From contig OY821786.1 of NCBI GenBank assembly GCA_963682175.1, forward strand, positions 33,349,501 through 33,413,500: a DNA stretch of 64,000 bases. The letters run 5' to 3'. Source of the stretch: Triglochin maritima (taxonomy: Eukaryota; Streptophyta; Magnoliopsida; Alismatales; Juncaginaceae). Position numbers and translations under genes: made by a program. The number at the start of each line of letters is the position of its first letter. Within the stretch, counting starts at the first letter, position 1. Below the pieces are notes generated by a model. The model was given only the letters and a program-made list of their open reading frames with translations. It had not been told where the DNA came from and searched no databases. This document shows, one piece after another, positions 23,893-36,377 of this stretch.

Positions 23893-25317
23893 TGTTTAAT
23901 CGTTTTGAATTTAGACCGCAAGTGCATAACCCTCGGTGAAGACGGGGCAAGTACGGGTCGTCTGCAGGGAGGTGAGCATCCTCTGGTATGATCGAAATCA
24001 GATGGCGAAAAAAAGGGAGAAGAGTTGTAGATTATGCTAAGCTACACTACTCTAGACTAGTAAGTAACACATGCAAAAGGAAACAACAAACAATGGACTA
24101 AATCTAAACTAAGAAACTTGATAAGTAAGCTAGAAATCAGAGTTGAAAACCCCTAAGGGGTGGAGTGAGTGCACACATGCAAAGAGATGGTGAAGAATAC
24201 ATTCATTAAACACAAATGAATGTTGTATTTTCATGTATAGGAAGTGTCTAATGATTATGACAAAACCTATCAATCTCATTACTAACCTAGTTGACTAACA
24301 TTAACATACACAAGTTGATTATTTGAGAACCTAAACAAGCATGGGAGATGTCTAAGAGTTATGACAAAAACTCATCAAGTTACAAGTTCTATCCTAAACA
24401 AGCAAGCATATATTTATGTTTATCAACACATTTCATACAAAACATTCATTTCCATTCACTTTTGCATGTATAAAACATCAACTCCACCCCCAAAGGGGAT
24501 GGAACTACTCACTATCGATTAAACTAATTATTATCCTAAGAAAGGAAAATATATCAACTAAGTTACTAAGGTTAATGAAATGAAATTAAACTAAGTATGC
24601 AAGCAACATGAAACAAGCAACATAACAAAGAAACTTTTATTAAATTCAGACTCACAATACAAGTAACATCTTCCTACTTTAGTATTTGCTCCAAGACTCC
24701 ACTTCAAGTTCCAAGACTCCACTTTTTGCTCCAAGACCACTTTTAGTTACAAGTTAGGAAGAATAGCCACTAAGTATGTAGTAGTTTTCAAGGGAAGGTG
24801 AGGAGTTCTATTTATAGTCATGGGAAAAGGTAATCAGGGACAATCCCCCGATGTGGGACTAATACAACACCAGAAATAGATAAAAACCACCCTAATACAT
24901 GTTCTTCCCGTGTCTGATCCGGACCCGACCCTACCGCCAATCAGCGGTCTACAGAGTCCGGATCTGGTCTGGATTTTGGGTGGGCTTTGTTGGAGTGATT
25001 TCTTTATGTGTGATGCACCCAAGTCGGTTTGTGGAGTTTAGGCCCGAATCGAATTGGTAAAATACTCTTCATGATGGTGTGAAGTATTTCCATTTGTTTC
25101 TTGGTCCTTTGGGCTTACATTAAGGTCATTCTCTCTTGCATCTCAGTCCCCAAGTCTCACAACTCAGTCATTTTTCATGCTTTTAGGTCCTTTTATGCTT
25201 CTTCTCCTCAAACCTATTTATTCTTGAAACTCAAAGATAAAACTCATTACATAGCATTGTTTAGGTTCAAAATAATAGATATAAGACACAAATGAATGTA
25301 TGAAATGATGTCAAGCA
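23893..25317 (-). mobile_element. Solo LTR of the CACTTGCGGT family nested in the SIRE-like LTR
   Basis: Minus-orientation copy of an LTR family also seen at 26696, 42278, 45892 and 62334. It shares the terminal block with GCACTTGCGGT and TACTTGCC, the CCCCTAAGGGGTGG stretch and a start near TGACATCAT. The flanking GGTGT / GGTAC is a poor 5-bp match, so the TSD is tentative. Confidence 0.65.
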
Positions 25318-25443
25318 GGTACCGAACCTCTCTAACTCCGTTGTCGTCGATTTTGTGGTTTGCACGTTTTTTATCTTTTTATCTTTTACTTAGTATTTTG
25401 ATTCTACATTTAATTCTTGAGGGCCATAGATCCTAACACATAT

Positions 25444-26591
25444 TTGTAGCCTAACTCAAACTCCCTCTCTCAACAGCAAGAGATACTTTCTTCTATTCGT
25501 TGATGACTATAGTAGATTGATGTGGATTTACATTTTGGAGCAAAAGTCTGAACGTTTTAGGGTAAATTCATCTACTTTAGAGCCTTTGTCGAAAAAGCAA
25601 AGTGATAATAATCTAAAAGTACTAAGAACTTATCGAGGGGTAGACTTTATATCAAAGGAGTTTTTAGATTTTTGCAAGAACAGTGGGATGAAGAGAGAGT
25701 TGACACAAAGTATACTCCACAACAAAATGGTGTAGCTGAAAGAAGAAATCACACCATAGTGGAGATGGCTAGAAGTACGTTGAAAGCAAAGGACTTCCAA
25801 ATTGGGCCGAAGCAGTTAATACAATAGTTTAGCTTCTTGATAGATCTCCAACTATGTCTATTAAGAACATGACTCGATATGCAACATGGTATAAAAAGAC
25901 CAATGATTAATCATTTAAAGGTCTTTGGATGCATAGCTTATGGACATATTCATTCTCAAAGAAGAGAGAAATTCGATGAAAAGGGAGAAAATATATTCTA
26001 ATTGGCTATAGTGAGGAATCCAAGGCCTACCGACTCTTCAATCCAAGTACAAAGAGCTTAGTTATTTAAGAGATGTCATTTTTTATGAACAAGCTTCCGG
26101 GAAATGGGAAGAAGAATTCGATGAGGCTCATAAGACCGTTGAAGTAGAAAAGGCACTAGTAATTGCATCTAAAGAATCATCTTTTAAAGGAACTCTAAGA
26201 CTATTAGACTATGACGACCCTCCAAGAAAGGTACGCTCTCTTGACGAGATATATGAATCAACTAACTTTGCTTTAATTGCCAGTGAGCCTCAAAAGTATA
26301 AAGAAGTAATAAAAGAAGAAGCATGGATTAAAACCATGAATGAGGAGATCACAATGATTGAAAAGAATCAAACTTGGAAGTTTGTAGATCGTCCACCGAA
26401 AGAAAGAAATGATTGGTCTCAAGTGGATCTACAAGATGACGCACAAGGAAGATGGTTTGATCCATAGGTACAAGCTCGACTGGTAGCAAATGGATATTCT
26501 CAACAACCAGCTTTTCTCAATAGAGAGCTAGAAGAAGTATATGTAGAGCAACCTTAAGGTTATGTTGTGAAGGATAAACAAGACAAAGTCT
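25444..26591 (+). pseudogene. Outer copia integrase and reverse transcriptase N-terminus
   Basis: Integrase core pieces are visible: KRYFLLFVDDYSRLMWIYIL (about 25475-25535), SGMKRELTQ...QQNGVAERRN (25680-25750), then decayed C-terminal integrase and an RT start with EAWIKTMNEEITMIEKNQTW (about 26320-26380). Several frameshifts and stops. The reading stops at the insertion at 26597 and resumes at 41525. Confidence 0.8.
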
Positions 26592-26695
26592 AGAAGCGTA
26601 GGATCATATGGTCCCTAATTAATCTAATAAAATTCTTAATTCTCTACTTGATAATGCAACAGAAACTATAATTGAAAAACACAAGTAAAGATAGA

Positions 26696-28111
26696 TGATT
26701 GATTCATTTTAAATACCGCAAGTGCGCGACGTCAGTGAAGTGGCAAATACAGGTCAAGTCCACAGGAGGTGAATCAACTCAGGTTTTTCAGAAATCAAGT
26801 GGAAAATAAGAGGAGAAGAAGTTTGATTACACTATACTAAGCTACACTAAACTAGCAATTAACAACAAGCAAGATGGAAGCACAAGACTAACATGAAACT
26901 AAACTAGCAACTAACAAACTAGAAAGATGAAATTCAGGAAGGAAAACCCCCTAAGGGGTGGTGTGTGTACACAAATAATAAGGTGGTGAAGAATGCATTC
27001 AATAAGGCACAAGTGTAGGTTGTGTTTTCATGCATAAGAAACACCTAATGGTTGCGGCAAAACCTATCATTCCAATCACTAACCTTGTTAATTAACATGA
27101 GCATAATTAAGTTGGTTATTAAGAACCTAAACAAGCATGAGAAGTACCTAATGGTTATGTAAAAACTCATCAAGTTGAGTATTCTCATTTAAACAAAGAA
27201 GCATACATTCATATTCATCACATATTGCAAAAGATAACATTCATCCCATTCTTCATTACATGTATAAACATCATCTCCACCCTTAAAGGGGGATGAAACT
27301 ACTCACTACACATTAAGCTAAAATATATATTAAGAAATAAAGATATTTTAACGAGTTATACTATATTAGGAAAACAAAACTAAGCTAAACATGCAAGCAT
27401 TAAAAGAGACAACATTAAACAAAACTAGGAAGAGTTATTTTATTTACATCACAAGTAGAATTCTTCTCCACTTGAGTTTTGCTCTAAGACTTACTCCAAG
27501 TAGAGAAAATGATCACCAAACAATGAGTAGTTTACAAAGGAGGAAGAAGACTTCTATTTATAGACATGAAAAAGGCAACTAGGGACAATCCCCCGGTGTG
27601 CGACTAATAAAATATTCCCAGAAAAGACATAAACACATAACCCATATCTGTGCGAAACCGGGTTGGATTCTGAGAAAAAGGGACCACTAATTAGCGGTCT
27701 TGTGCTGCCAATTAATGGTCATTTTTTGTTGGATCGGACCAATTTTCATATATCTTCTTTAGTGCTTCACTTCTTCACGTGGAGTGCACTCAGATTGGTT
27801 ATTGGAGTCTAAGCCCGAATGTAATTGCCAAAATACTCCTTATGATGGTGTGAAGTTTCTCTGTTTGCTATTTTGTCCCTCCCAACTTACGTCCAGGTCA
27901 TTCCCTCTTGCAGATGGGTCATTGTGTATGACCGAGAGGTCCATTTTGCTTCATTTAAGTCATTTCTTCTTATGTTTTAATCTTTTTCTTTTCCCTTCTA
28001 TTCTTTATTACCTGATACCTGAAATATAACAACAAACACTCAAGTAGCACATTATTTGGGTAAAATTAAGGATATATATCATGAATATGATGCGTGATAT
28101 GCTACTAATCA
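26696..28111 (-). mobile_element. Solo LTR of the CACTTGCGGT family, TSD ATAGA
   Basis: Minus orientation: in plus reading it starts TGATTGATTCATTTT next to ACCGCAAGTGCGCGACG and ends GCTACTAATCA. ATAGA is duplicated exactly at 26691-26695 and 28112-28116. TG...CA ends and a 5-bp TSD support a solo LTR. The interior has no coding domain. Confidence 0.85.
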
Positions 28112-28536
28112 ATAGACAAATCAAACCACAATGAACAAGGCGACTGTTATAGAAGTTCAGCACCCTACCAGGGTCTGACTTCCTCTCTTGCAAGCTCCGC
28201 TAGACTCCATGAGCTCCGCCTACATCTTCACTATCGACTCCCTGTTCCCGTCTGAGAGAGAATGCCTTTACAACACAAACTCGCAAACAATCCTCGTCGA
28301 GCTCGATTTCTTCCTCTCACAATCCGAGAGGGATGCTTTGGGCTTTCACCGAAACCATTAACTTTGACAACAACAAATTTGAGTGGATCAAACACTCTCT
28401 AACTTAAGCACACTTTGAGTAAGATATGAAATTGATCAAATGTGTGAAGTTTTGGCTCGAGTGTAGGACTGTGATTTTAGGAGTGGAGGATTTCTCTCTA
28501 GTGTAAGTGTGTGTTTGGTGTAGGAGAGTTGTCCTA

Positions 28537-29020
28537 AATCGGTCGACCGATACGCGATAAAAGGTCGATTGTTTTCTTAAGTATAAGGAAATGTTCGAGC
28601 CAACTTAAGTTATGGTCGAACCACTTGGGCTACAACTTAAGTCATTGGTCGAACCAAATGTGGGGGCGGTCGACCGATTAGAGGGTTTTGACTAAGTAAA
28701 AGATTAACGGTCGAATGCAAGAAAAATGCCCGTTTGACTGAAACTAACACACTTTTGGGAGACAAAAATGTCTTCATCCGGTCGACCGCCAATAAGGCAT
28801 CGTTCGACCGGTAGCCAAATGTATTTAGGGATTTAGGTAGATTTATACAAATGTGACCGTTGTATAATACGACAAAAATAACAACCATATGAAAATGTGT
28901 AGAACAGTTGCCCGAAAATGTGAAATTGGTCGACCGATGGAGTTAGGTAAAAAATCACTATTTGTAAAATCGTTAACTGGTAGAAACAGTCGTACGGAAA
29001 ACTCATTTTGGTCGACCGTT
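28537..29020 (-). repeat. Paired GGTCGACC array in the SIRE-like 3' LTR
   Basis: Six pairs of near-palindromes related to CGGTCGACCG with start-to-start spacing of about 22, 21, 21, 23, 22 and 22 bp, plus one single site near 28928. The partner LTR carries a more decayed version (40730-41165). Confidence 0.8.
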
Positions 29021-29652
29021 CTGCATAGAGAGACAGAAGTTTGGTTTAAGTGATTTTCTTACCTAAATTTGGGTGACCTATTGAAGTCTAATTGATCTGA
29101 AATTTTGTGTGTGACTTCTACAAGGAATCTAGTGTGTATGTTAATAGATTTTACTCTTGTATGCCCAAGTTCACATAAGTTCCTAAGACTCAAATAAAAG
29201 GTAAAATTAAATGTCTTCAAGTAGCTTGATTACATGTCTTGATTTCATTCAATTCTTCCTTGGGTCTTGATCACTTATATATGTTAGCACAATACAATAT
29301 ATGTTCTATGCATAATGTGTGTTATTGTATTAAGATTAAGTTAGTTAAATCATCAAAACACGGATTAATGCCAAAAAGCCACAATCTTCCTTTTTTTACG
29401 ATGATAACCTATATTTTAATACTTGAAATTTAAAATTGTAAATTATGCATATATGATTCCCCCCTCTATGAATGTGCATAATTTTTGTTTAATTATTTCA
29501 AATTCAAGGTTTCCTCTCCCTCTTTGACATCAATCAAATTTTAAATAATGTGATCATGAGATGTTTAATGTAATGAATTTGCTTCCCCTTAAATTTGCAA
29601 TTCATTACTTAATATTCAATAAACCTCCCCTATTAATATGAGTAGATATATC

Positions 29653-29661
29653 TGTAAAGAC

Positions 29662-29692
<31 letters not shown>

Positions 29693-31762
29693 TGTGTGGT
29701 ATGGGGTGGGTGTATGAGGTATGGAGGGAGGTATGGTAGGGGTGTAGGGTTGGTGTGGGGTTTTGGTTTAAAAACACCCAACCCATCTCTTTTGCTTCTT
29801 TTCTCTCCATTCTCCTTCCACTCACCACCATCTCACCACCTTCCCTTGTTCCGGCGACCAGGAGGAGAAGATCTTCGGCGACGTGGTGGAGGCGAGCACG
29901 AGGGAGGAACGTGAGGAGGTCTTCGGAGGCGACGGGCGTGAGTGTTGCTCCGGCGGATTCGTCTCTCTCTCGAGGTATGCCAAGCATTAGTGTGTTTTGT
30001 GATTCTCCATGTTGGGGGAAGTTTGGGTCGGTCACGGGAGGTCGGAGACCTCGCCGGCGACAAGAAAACGGCGTAAAATCCTTGGCTGGTGCAAGGTTGC
30101 TGTCGACCAACGGTCGACCGGTGCTTTCGGGCGGTCGACCGGTGCTAGTGTAATTTGATGTTTTTGCCCAGAACCGGTCGGACGATGCTTTGGGGCGGTC
30201 GACCGGTTATGCCAAATTTCGTGGGTTCGTGTTTGATGTTGCCTGTTTCCGGTCGACCGAGCCTTGTGGTTCGACCGGAACTTAAGTTGTTGTTGTTTAT
30301 TGATTGTTGGTTCGACCGATTAGTATATGCGTTCGACCGATTATATGACTTAGAATTACTAGGCTGACCCTGTAATGTTCGGTCGACCGGGACCCTTGAG
30401 TCGGTCGACCGATAGTTGAATTGATTTTGACTTAGTCAGACCTAGGATTTTGACCTGTCCGGTCGACCGGTTCTTCCCGCTGGTTCGACCGATTGGAGAC
30501 GGAGTTTTGGGCACTTTGTTCGACCGTTTGGAGGAAATCCGTTCGACCGTTACTGTTGGTTTCGGTCGACCGGTTTGCCTGATTCGGTCGACCGATGGGG
30601 CACAGTACTGGTTTTCTTGTCCTAGTGAGATGTCAACTCTGTCCACGGAAACCCGTGTCCTCGCTTAGCGCGTGAGCCGGGAGGTGACGGTGGGTGCGTT
30701 CTGCGTGCCTGCCCAGGGACCGCCGTGTGGAAGAGTGTGGGCATCTGGGACGTGTCGTCTCCACAGATGGAGGGCGACGTAGCCTTGATGTTCTGACTCA
30801 CAGTAGAGTAGCAGGCCTGAGGGATTGAGGATCCCGGTGCACGAGGTGTACGGCTCGTTGGAGCATGTTGACCCTGCGGGCTGGTTGAGCTCGGATCGCT
30901 CGTGTAGACGAGGCGATGATTGTTCCACCCGATGCTGTTCCGGGTGATGATTGTTCTGCCGATGCTGTTCCGGCGGAAGTGCCGTCCGACGACGTTTCCG
31001 GGCGATGGTGTCCCACCGATGCTGTTCCGGTGAGGGTATGGACTGCCGACGATCTTTTCCGGCAGGGTAGTCTGGACGGGCTCCTCCAGATGAGTGGACC
31101 GACCTGGGCGACGGCCCCGTTGGTGAGGTGTTGACCTCGAGATTTCAGCTGATTTCTACTTCGCGCAGGCGTGCGGACGCTCCTCACCGATCCCTTGACT
31201 AGAGTAGTCGCGTGTGGGGTTCGTTGCGTACCTTCTGCTAGACCGTATGTGCCTACGGTAGGTCTCAGAGTGGGACCCCTACAGTTTGCGGACAGAGGTC
31301 CTGTGGTTCCCCGTGGTGGGATTGTTTACCCCGTAGTGGGTCTGTTTACCCGTTGAGGGATTGTTTTATGTATCGCATTGATGCCATGCCATGATGACTA
31401 GTATGATAGGTTTCATTGATAGTCTTGCATGCATTTAGGGCTTGGTATACGGGGTTTCCTTTCAGGAAACTCAGGCATTGTTGTTGCACTTTTTATTTCA
31501 GGACCACAGTAGGTCCGGGTGGGTGGTGACCGAGGACGGAGCGCTTTGGAGTCGGATCCTCTTCGGCATTTGCGAGATTGTACGACTACTTGTATTTTCA
31601 TTTCTTTCATCTGGATTGTAGTTGTACACCTTTTGTAAACTCCATGTATTTTGGGTGCACCCGGATTTATATATTTATTTATTAGTGACGTTCCCGCCTT
31701 GAGTTGTCAGTTTTATTCGTTATTTCGAAATTTTAAATCTTCCGCTGTTTCGGGACGTTACA
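29653..31762 (+). repeat. 5' LTR of the chromovirus (2110 bp)
   Basis: Starts TGTAAAGACGTGTGAG with a long (GA)n run and ends GGGACGTTACA. It contains the paired GGTCGACC array at 30103-30597 and repeats of a CCGATGCTGTTCCGG word at about 30930-31040. The open frames in it are shared with the 3' LTR and have no protein family features. Confidence 0.95.
30103..30597 (+). repeat. Array of paired CGGTCGACCG sites in the chromovirus LTR
   Basis: About 17 sites. Distances between TCGA centres within pairs are 21, 21, 18, 21, 22, 22, 23 and 22 bp, while distances between pairs are irregular. Each full site is a 10-bp perfect palindrome containing three CpGs. The 3' LTR repeats the array at about 36828-37316. 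Confidence 0.9.
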
Positions 31763-31765
31763 ACT

Positions 31766-31777
31766 TGGTATCAGAGC
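31766..31777 (+). other. Primer-binding site of the chromovirus
   Basis: TGGTATCAGAGC, perfect initiator tRNA-Met complement, begins four bases after the 5' LTR. Confidence 0.92.
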
Positions 31778-31895
31778 GGTCGATTCCTGTGTCTTCGTCT
31801 AAAGAACCACCCTTAGGAGTAGTGTTAGAGGCATGCATTACTTTCTGTAGCTCATGCATGCATTGTTGCTTATCTGTTGATTGTTGTGGTGGCAG

Positions 31896-34800
31896 ATGCC
31901 TCCGAGGCGTGTGAGAGGTACGCCCCTGCCGCGTAGTTCCAGTGAGGGGACGGGAGGCGCGGCATGGGAGGAGGAGCGGCGTACGCTCTATGGCACTATG
32001 GACAGGCTGGGCGAGTTTCTGGAGCGCCAGGCTGCCCGAGCTGAGCAGGCAGGACCTGGTGCGGTGCACGACAGGTTCATGAGGCAGCATCCTCCGACTT
32101 TTGAGGGCGGAGTGGATCCTGAGCTGGCTGAGGACTGGATCTTCACGATTCAGAAGATCTTCCGTGCGATTGGATGTGCACCGGAGCTGCAGGTAGGTCT
32201 GGCTACCTACGTGCTGAGAGGTCAGGCGTCGAGTTGGTGGAGGAGTACATCTGCAGTTGTGTTCGCCGACCGAGATGATGTGACTTAGGAGGAGTTTCTG
32301 GAGGAGTTTAATCAGAAATACTTCCCGCCGCATGTCAGAGATGCGAAGAGAGAGGAGTTCCTGGCGTTGGAGCAGAGGGATATGACGTTAGCTGCCTACG
32401 TCGATCGGTACAACGCCCTGGAGCGCTACTGTCCAGAGATTTATGTTACTCAGGAGCAGAGAGCGAGGAAGTTTGTGAGGGGACTGAGGAAGCAGTTGAG
32501 GTCTCGTGTTCTCACCAGTATGCCGCGGACTCTGGCAGATGCAGTGGAGTGCGCGACGGTTCTTGATCGGGACTTTCAGGAGAACTACCAGGAGGCTAGG
32601 AGACCTCAGGGTAGTGCAGTGGGGCGTGCAGCTGGCCGTTCCGCAGTAGTGGCCGGCAAGAGGCCTCGGTCTGATGGGGGAGGAGCGCGTCGGCCCGGGA
32701 TGTGCGGTTCTTGTGGTGGAGCTCATCCGGGGCAGGAGTGTCCCCGTCGTACTGGAGCGTGTCTGGGTTGCGGCCAGATGGGGCACTTCATTCGAGATTG
32801 TCCGCAGAGGCGGGGAGAGCCGAGTAGGAGGCCAGGACCGCCAGCAGCAGGCAGGAGCGGAGGCAGTCGCGTAGTTGCACCACCGGGACCGAGCAGAGTC
32901 GTCGGGCGGGTTTTCACCATCCAGGCTGAGGAGGCGAGGGACTCCAACACTGTGGTGGAAGGTACTCTTTCTGTTTCTGGTCGTGTTGCTAGAGTCCTTT
33001 TTGATTGCGGTGCCACTCACTCCTTCATTTCGGAGAAGTTTGCTGGCGAGTTGGGTCGGACCCCTGAGCTGCTGACTGTGTGTTTGGAAGTCAGTACGCC
33101 CATGGGTGAGGTGGGCACTGTGGGGAGCTTCCTCCCCGGCACCACAGTTGTTTCGGGAGACCAAGATTTTCCGGCAGATCTGGTCTTGCTACCGATGGAG
33201 GACTTCGACGTCATACTTGGGATGGATTGGCTGTCCCAGTACGATGTTCGGGTCTTTTGCCGCGAGAAGAAGATTCTGATTCCGAGGGAGGACCTGCCTG
33301 ATGTTGTGATCAGAGGGCTGAGAGGCAGAGGTCGGATTATGGTCTCGGCAGTGAAGGCACAGAGATTGATCCAGCAGGGATGCAGAGCTTATGTGGCTAC
33401 ACTGGTAGTGTCAGATTCTGAGTCGAGGAGTCTGGAGGACATAGAAGTGGTACGGGATTTCGCAGATGTGTTTCCAGTGGATATCCCGGGGCTACCGCCA
33501 CACCGAGAGATCGAGTTCGGCATCGACTTGGTGGAGGGTGCGACTCCGCAGTCTAAGGCTCCGTATAGGATGGCACCTGCAGAGTTGGCTGAGCTGAAGA
33601 AGCAGTTGCAGGAGTTGATGGATACTGGGTTCATCCGACCTAGCGTCTCGCCGTGGGGAGCGCCAGTCTTGTTCGTGAAGAAGAAGGATGGGTCGTTGCG
33701 GATGTGCATCGACTACAGGATGCTGAATAAGGTTACCGTTAGGAACCGGTATCCCTTACCCAGGATCGAGGACCTGTTTGATCAGTTACAGACGGCGAAG
33801 GTCTTCTCGAAGATTGATTTGAGATCGGGGTATCATCAGCTGAGGATCAAGGAGGCAGATGTTCAGAAGACAGCCTTCAGGACGCGGTACGGCCACTACG
33901 AGTTCTTGGTGATGCCATTTGGACTGACGAATGCACCTGCAGCATTCATGGACCTGATGAACAGAACGTTCAAGCCGTACCTTGACAGTTTTGTGATTGT
34001 GTTCGTCGACGACATCTTGGTGTACTCGTCGGACTGGGAGCAGCACCGAGAGCACTTGAGGATTGTGCTTGGCATCTTGAGGGATCAGCAGTTGTATGCC
34101 AAGTACAAGAAGTGCGAGTTTTGGTTGGATCAGGTGGCGTTCTTGGGACACATCGTGTCGAAGGACGGGATCTCAGTGGACCCAGCGAAGGTGGAGGCAG
34201 TGACGCAGTGGAAGGCTCCGACGAGCGTGACTGAGATCAGGAGTTTTCTGGGGTTAGCAGGCTACTACAGGCGATTCATTCAGGATTTCTCCCGACTTGC
34301 TTCTCCGCTCACGGCTTTGACGCGGAAGGGAGTTAGGTTTGCTTGGTCCCAGAAGTGCGAGGACAGTTTTCTTGAGTTGAAGCGACGGCTGACGACAGCA
34401 CCGATCCTGACACTTCCGAGCGGCAGCGGAGGGTTTGTGATTTACAGTGATGCATCAGGGATTGGTTTGGGTTGCGTACTTATGCAGCACGGGAAGGTCG
34501 TGGCGTACGCTTTGAGACAGTTGAAGGATCATGAGAGGAACTACCCCACTCATGACTTGGAGTTGGCGGCGGTAGTTCATGCACTGAAGACTTGGCGGCA
34601 TTATCTGTACGGGGAGCAGTTCGAGGTTTTCACCGATCACCAGAGCTTGAAGTACCTATTTTCGCAGAGGGAGCTGAATATGAGGCAGAGGAGGTGGCTC
34701 GAGTTCATTAAGGACTACGACTTCACCATATCCTATCATCCGGGGAAGGCCAATTCAGTTGCTGATGCACTGAGCAGGAGAGTTGAGGTGTCGGTAGCGA

Positions 34801-36344
34801 GCCTCTACGTTCAGGAGTGGAGATTGCTTGAGTCCCTGTCAGAGTGGAGGCCGTTTGCTGGGTCAGCAGAGGGGGCAGTGATTGCTGGTTTGAGAGTTGA
34901 GCCGCAGACTGTCTCGAGAGTTGTGCAGGCTCAGGGTACCGATGCAGAGTTGGCTGGTCTGGTGCAGTTGTCTGCTCAGGAGGGATCTGATTTCAGCATT
35001 GGAGCAGATGGTGGTCTGAGGTTCAGAAGCCGTATTTGGGTGCCGAGGGTGGATGAGCTGAGAGAGGAGATCATGGAGGAGGCACACCGAGCACGATATT
35101 CCATTCACCCGGGGAGCACGAAGATGTATAAGGACCTGCAGCGTAATTTCTGGTGGAAGGGGATGAAGCGAGACATAGCGGAGTTTGTGAGCAGATGCTT
35201 GGTCTGCCAGCAGGTGAAGATTGAGCATCAGCGACCAGCAGGACCGATGCAGTGTATCGAGCTTCCCGAGTGGAAGTGGGAGCACGTGACGATGGATTTT
35301 GTCACAGGATTGCCGAAGACGAGGAGATTCCACGACGCGATTTGGGTGATAGTCGATCGACTGACCAAGTCGGCGCATTTCTTAGCGATCAGGACCACGT
35401 TGCCCTTGGAGGGTCTGGCTCGGTTGTACGTGGAGGAGATAGTCAGGTTGCATGGGGTGCCAGTGAGCATCATCTCCGACCGAGATCCACGATTCACTTC
35501 CAGATTTTGGGGGAGTCTGCAGCAGGCGTTGGGGACGCGTCTGAGATTCAGTACAGCGTTCCATCCGCAGACCGATGGTCAGTCAGAGAGGACGATTCAG
35601 ACCTTGGAGGATATGCTGAGAGCATGCACACTGGACTGGGCTGGACACTGGGATGAGCATCTACCTCTTATCGAGTTCGCCTACAACAACAGCTACCATG
35701 CTAGTATTGGGATGGCACCGTATGAGGCGTTGTACGGGAGGCCGTGCAGATCGCCGGTATGCTGGAGTGACGTGGGCGAGAGGCAGTTAGTGGGTCCAGA
35801 GCTTGTGCAGATGTACGCAGAGAAGGTTGACCTGATCAGGAGGAGGTTGGCTACAGCACAGAGCAGACAGAAGAGTTATGCTGACCGACGCAGACGGACT
35901 TTGAGCTTCGAGGTTGGAGATCACGTCTTCCTGAAGATTTCACCAGCTCGGGGAGTGATGAGGTTCGGGAAGAAGGGGAAGCTCAGTCCGAGGTATGTTG
36001 GACCTTTCGAGATCTTGGACCGAGTTGGTGAGGTCGCCTACCGGATTGCTTTGCCGCCGCAGTTTTCGGGTCTGCATAATGTCTTCCATGTGTCGATGCT
36101 GAGGAAGTATGTGACAGATCCGTCGCATGTCATTGAGATTGCAGTTCCAGAGATTCAGCAGGACTTGTCGCTCGAGGAGAGGCCGGTCGAGATTGTTGAT
36201 CGCATGGATCATCAGCTCAGGAGGAGGACCATTCCGATGGTGAAGGTCCGGTGGCAGCATCATAGTGAGCGAGAGGCCACCTGGGAGATCGAGGAGGAAG
36301 TTCGGAAGCAGTATCCGGAGCTTTTCGGTGAGTTACCCTTCTGA
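31896..36344 (+). pseudogene. Chromovirus Gag-Pol polyprotein with a single internal stop
   Basis: One frame of 1482 codons from ATG at 31896 (MPPRRVRGTPLP) to TGA at 36342, interrupted only by TAG at 32286-32288 (codon 131). Same frame and same gag domain continue on both sides of the stop. Approximate residues: retrotransposon gag 40-230; zinc knuckle [14 protein letters not shown] at 288; aspartic protease with [10 protein letters not shown] at 368; RT with FVDDILVYS at 702; RNase H with SDASGIGLG at 849; integrase HHCC near 1060-1105, catalytic core with SDRDPRF at 1193 and [10 protein letters not shown] at 1228; chromodomain-like end 1430-1479. Supplies particle, cDNA synthesis and integration functions in intact relatives. 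The stop is probably a point mutation in this copy; if nothing reads through it, the copy is not autonomous. Confidence 0.93.
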
Positions 36345-36360
36345 TTTCGGGGCGAAATCC

Positions 36361-36377
36361 TTTTAAGGAGGGTGGAT
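36361..36377 (+). other. Polypurine tract of the chromovirus
   Basis: AAGGAGGGTGGA lies directly before the 3' LTR and primes plus-strand DNA synthesis in this class. Confidence 0.8.

Larger units (their letters stand above)
22732..25438 (+). mobile_element. Solo LTR, Ty1/copia SIRE-like family, TSD CATAT, with a nested insertion
   Basis: Begins TGTTGCCTTTTTGCCTTAAT and ends GATCCTAACA. CATAT is duplicated at 22727-22731 and 25439-25443. The start resembles that of the LTR at 40108-41524 read on the minus strand. About 1.4 kb of its length is a second LTR inserted at 23893-25317. It splits the outer copia pol between GAG-pre-integrase and integrase. Confidence 0.82.
26597..29381 (-). repeat. 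3' LTR of the SIRE-like element (with nested solo LTR)
   Basis: Homologous to 40108-41524 from the CCTAATTAATCTAAT block through TTAATGCCAAAAAGCCA. Its outer end begins CGTAGGA where the partner has TGTAGGA. Compared with the partner it lacks about 120 bp containing the TATA region (junction near 28531). Confidence 0.82.

Noticed and set aside
29616..30110. 164-codon minus frame (and its twin at 36260-36829)
   Set aside because: Lies across the LTR start; duplicated simply because the LTR is duplicated; no protein motif.
30103..30597. Regularly recurring palindromes as a CRISPR-like array
   Set aside because: Plant nuclear context, sites paired with very short spacers, irregular distances between pairs, located inside LTRs, no cas genes.
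32286..32288. Programmed stop-codon readthrough between gag and pol
   Set aside because: The TAG is inside the gag domain, not at the gag/pol boundary, and lacks a CARYYA-type context.
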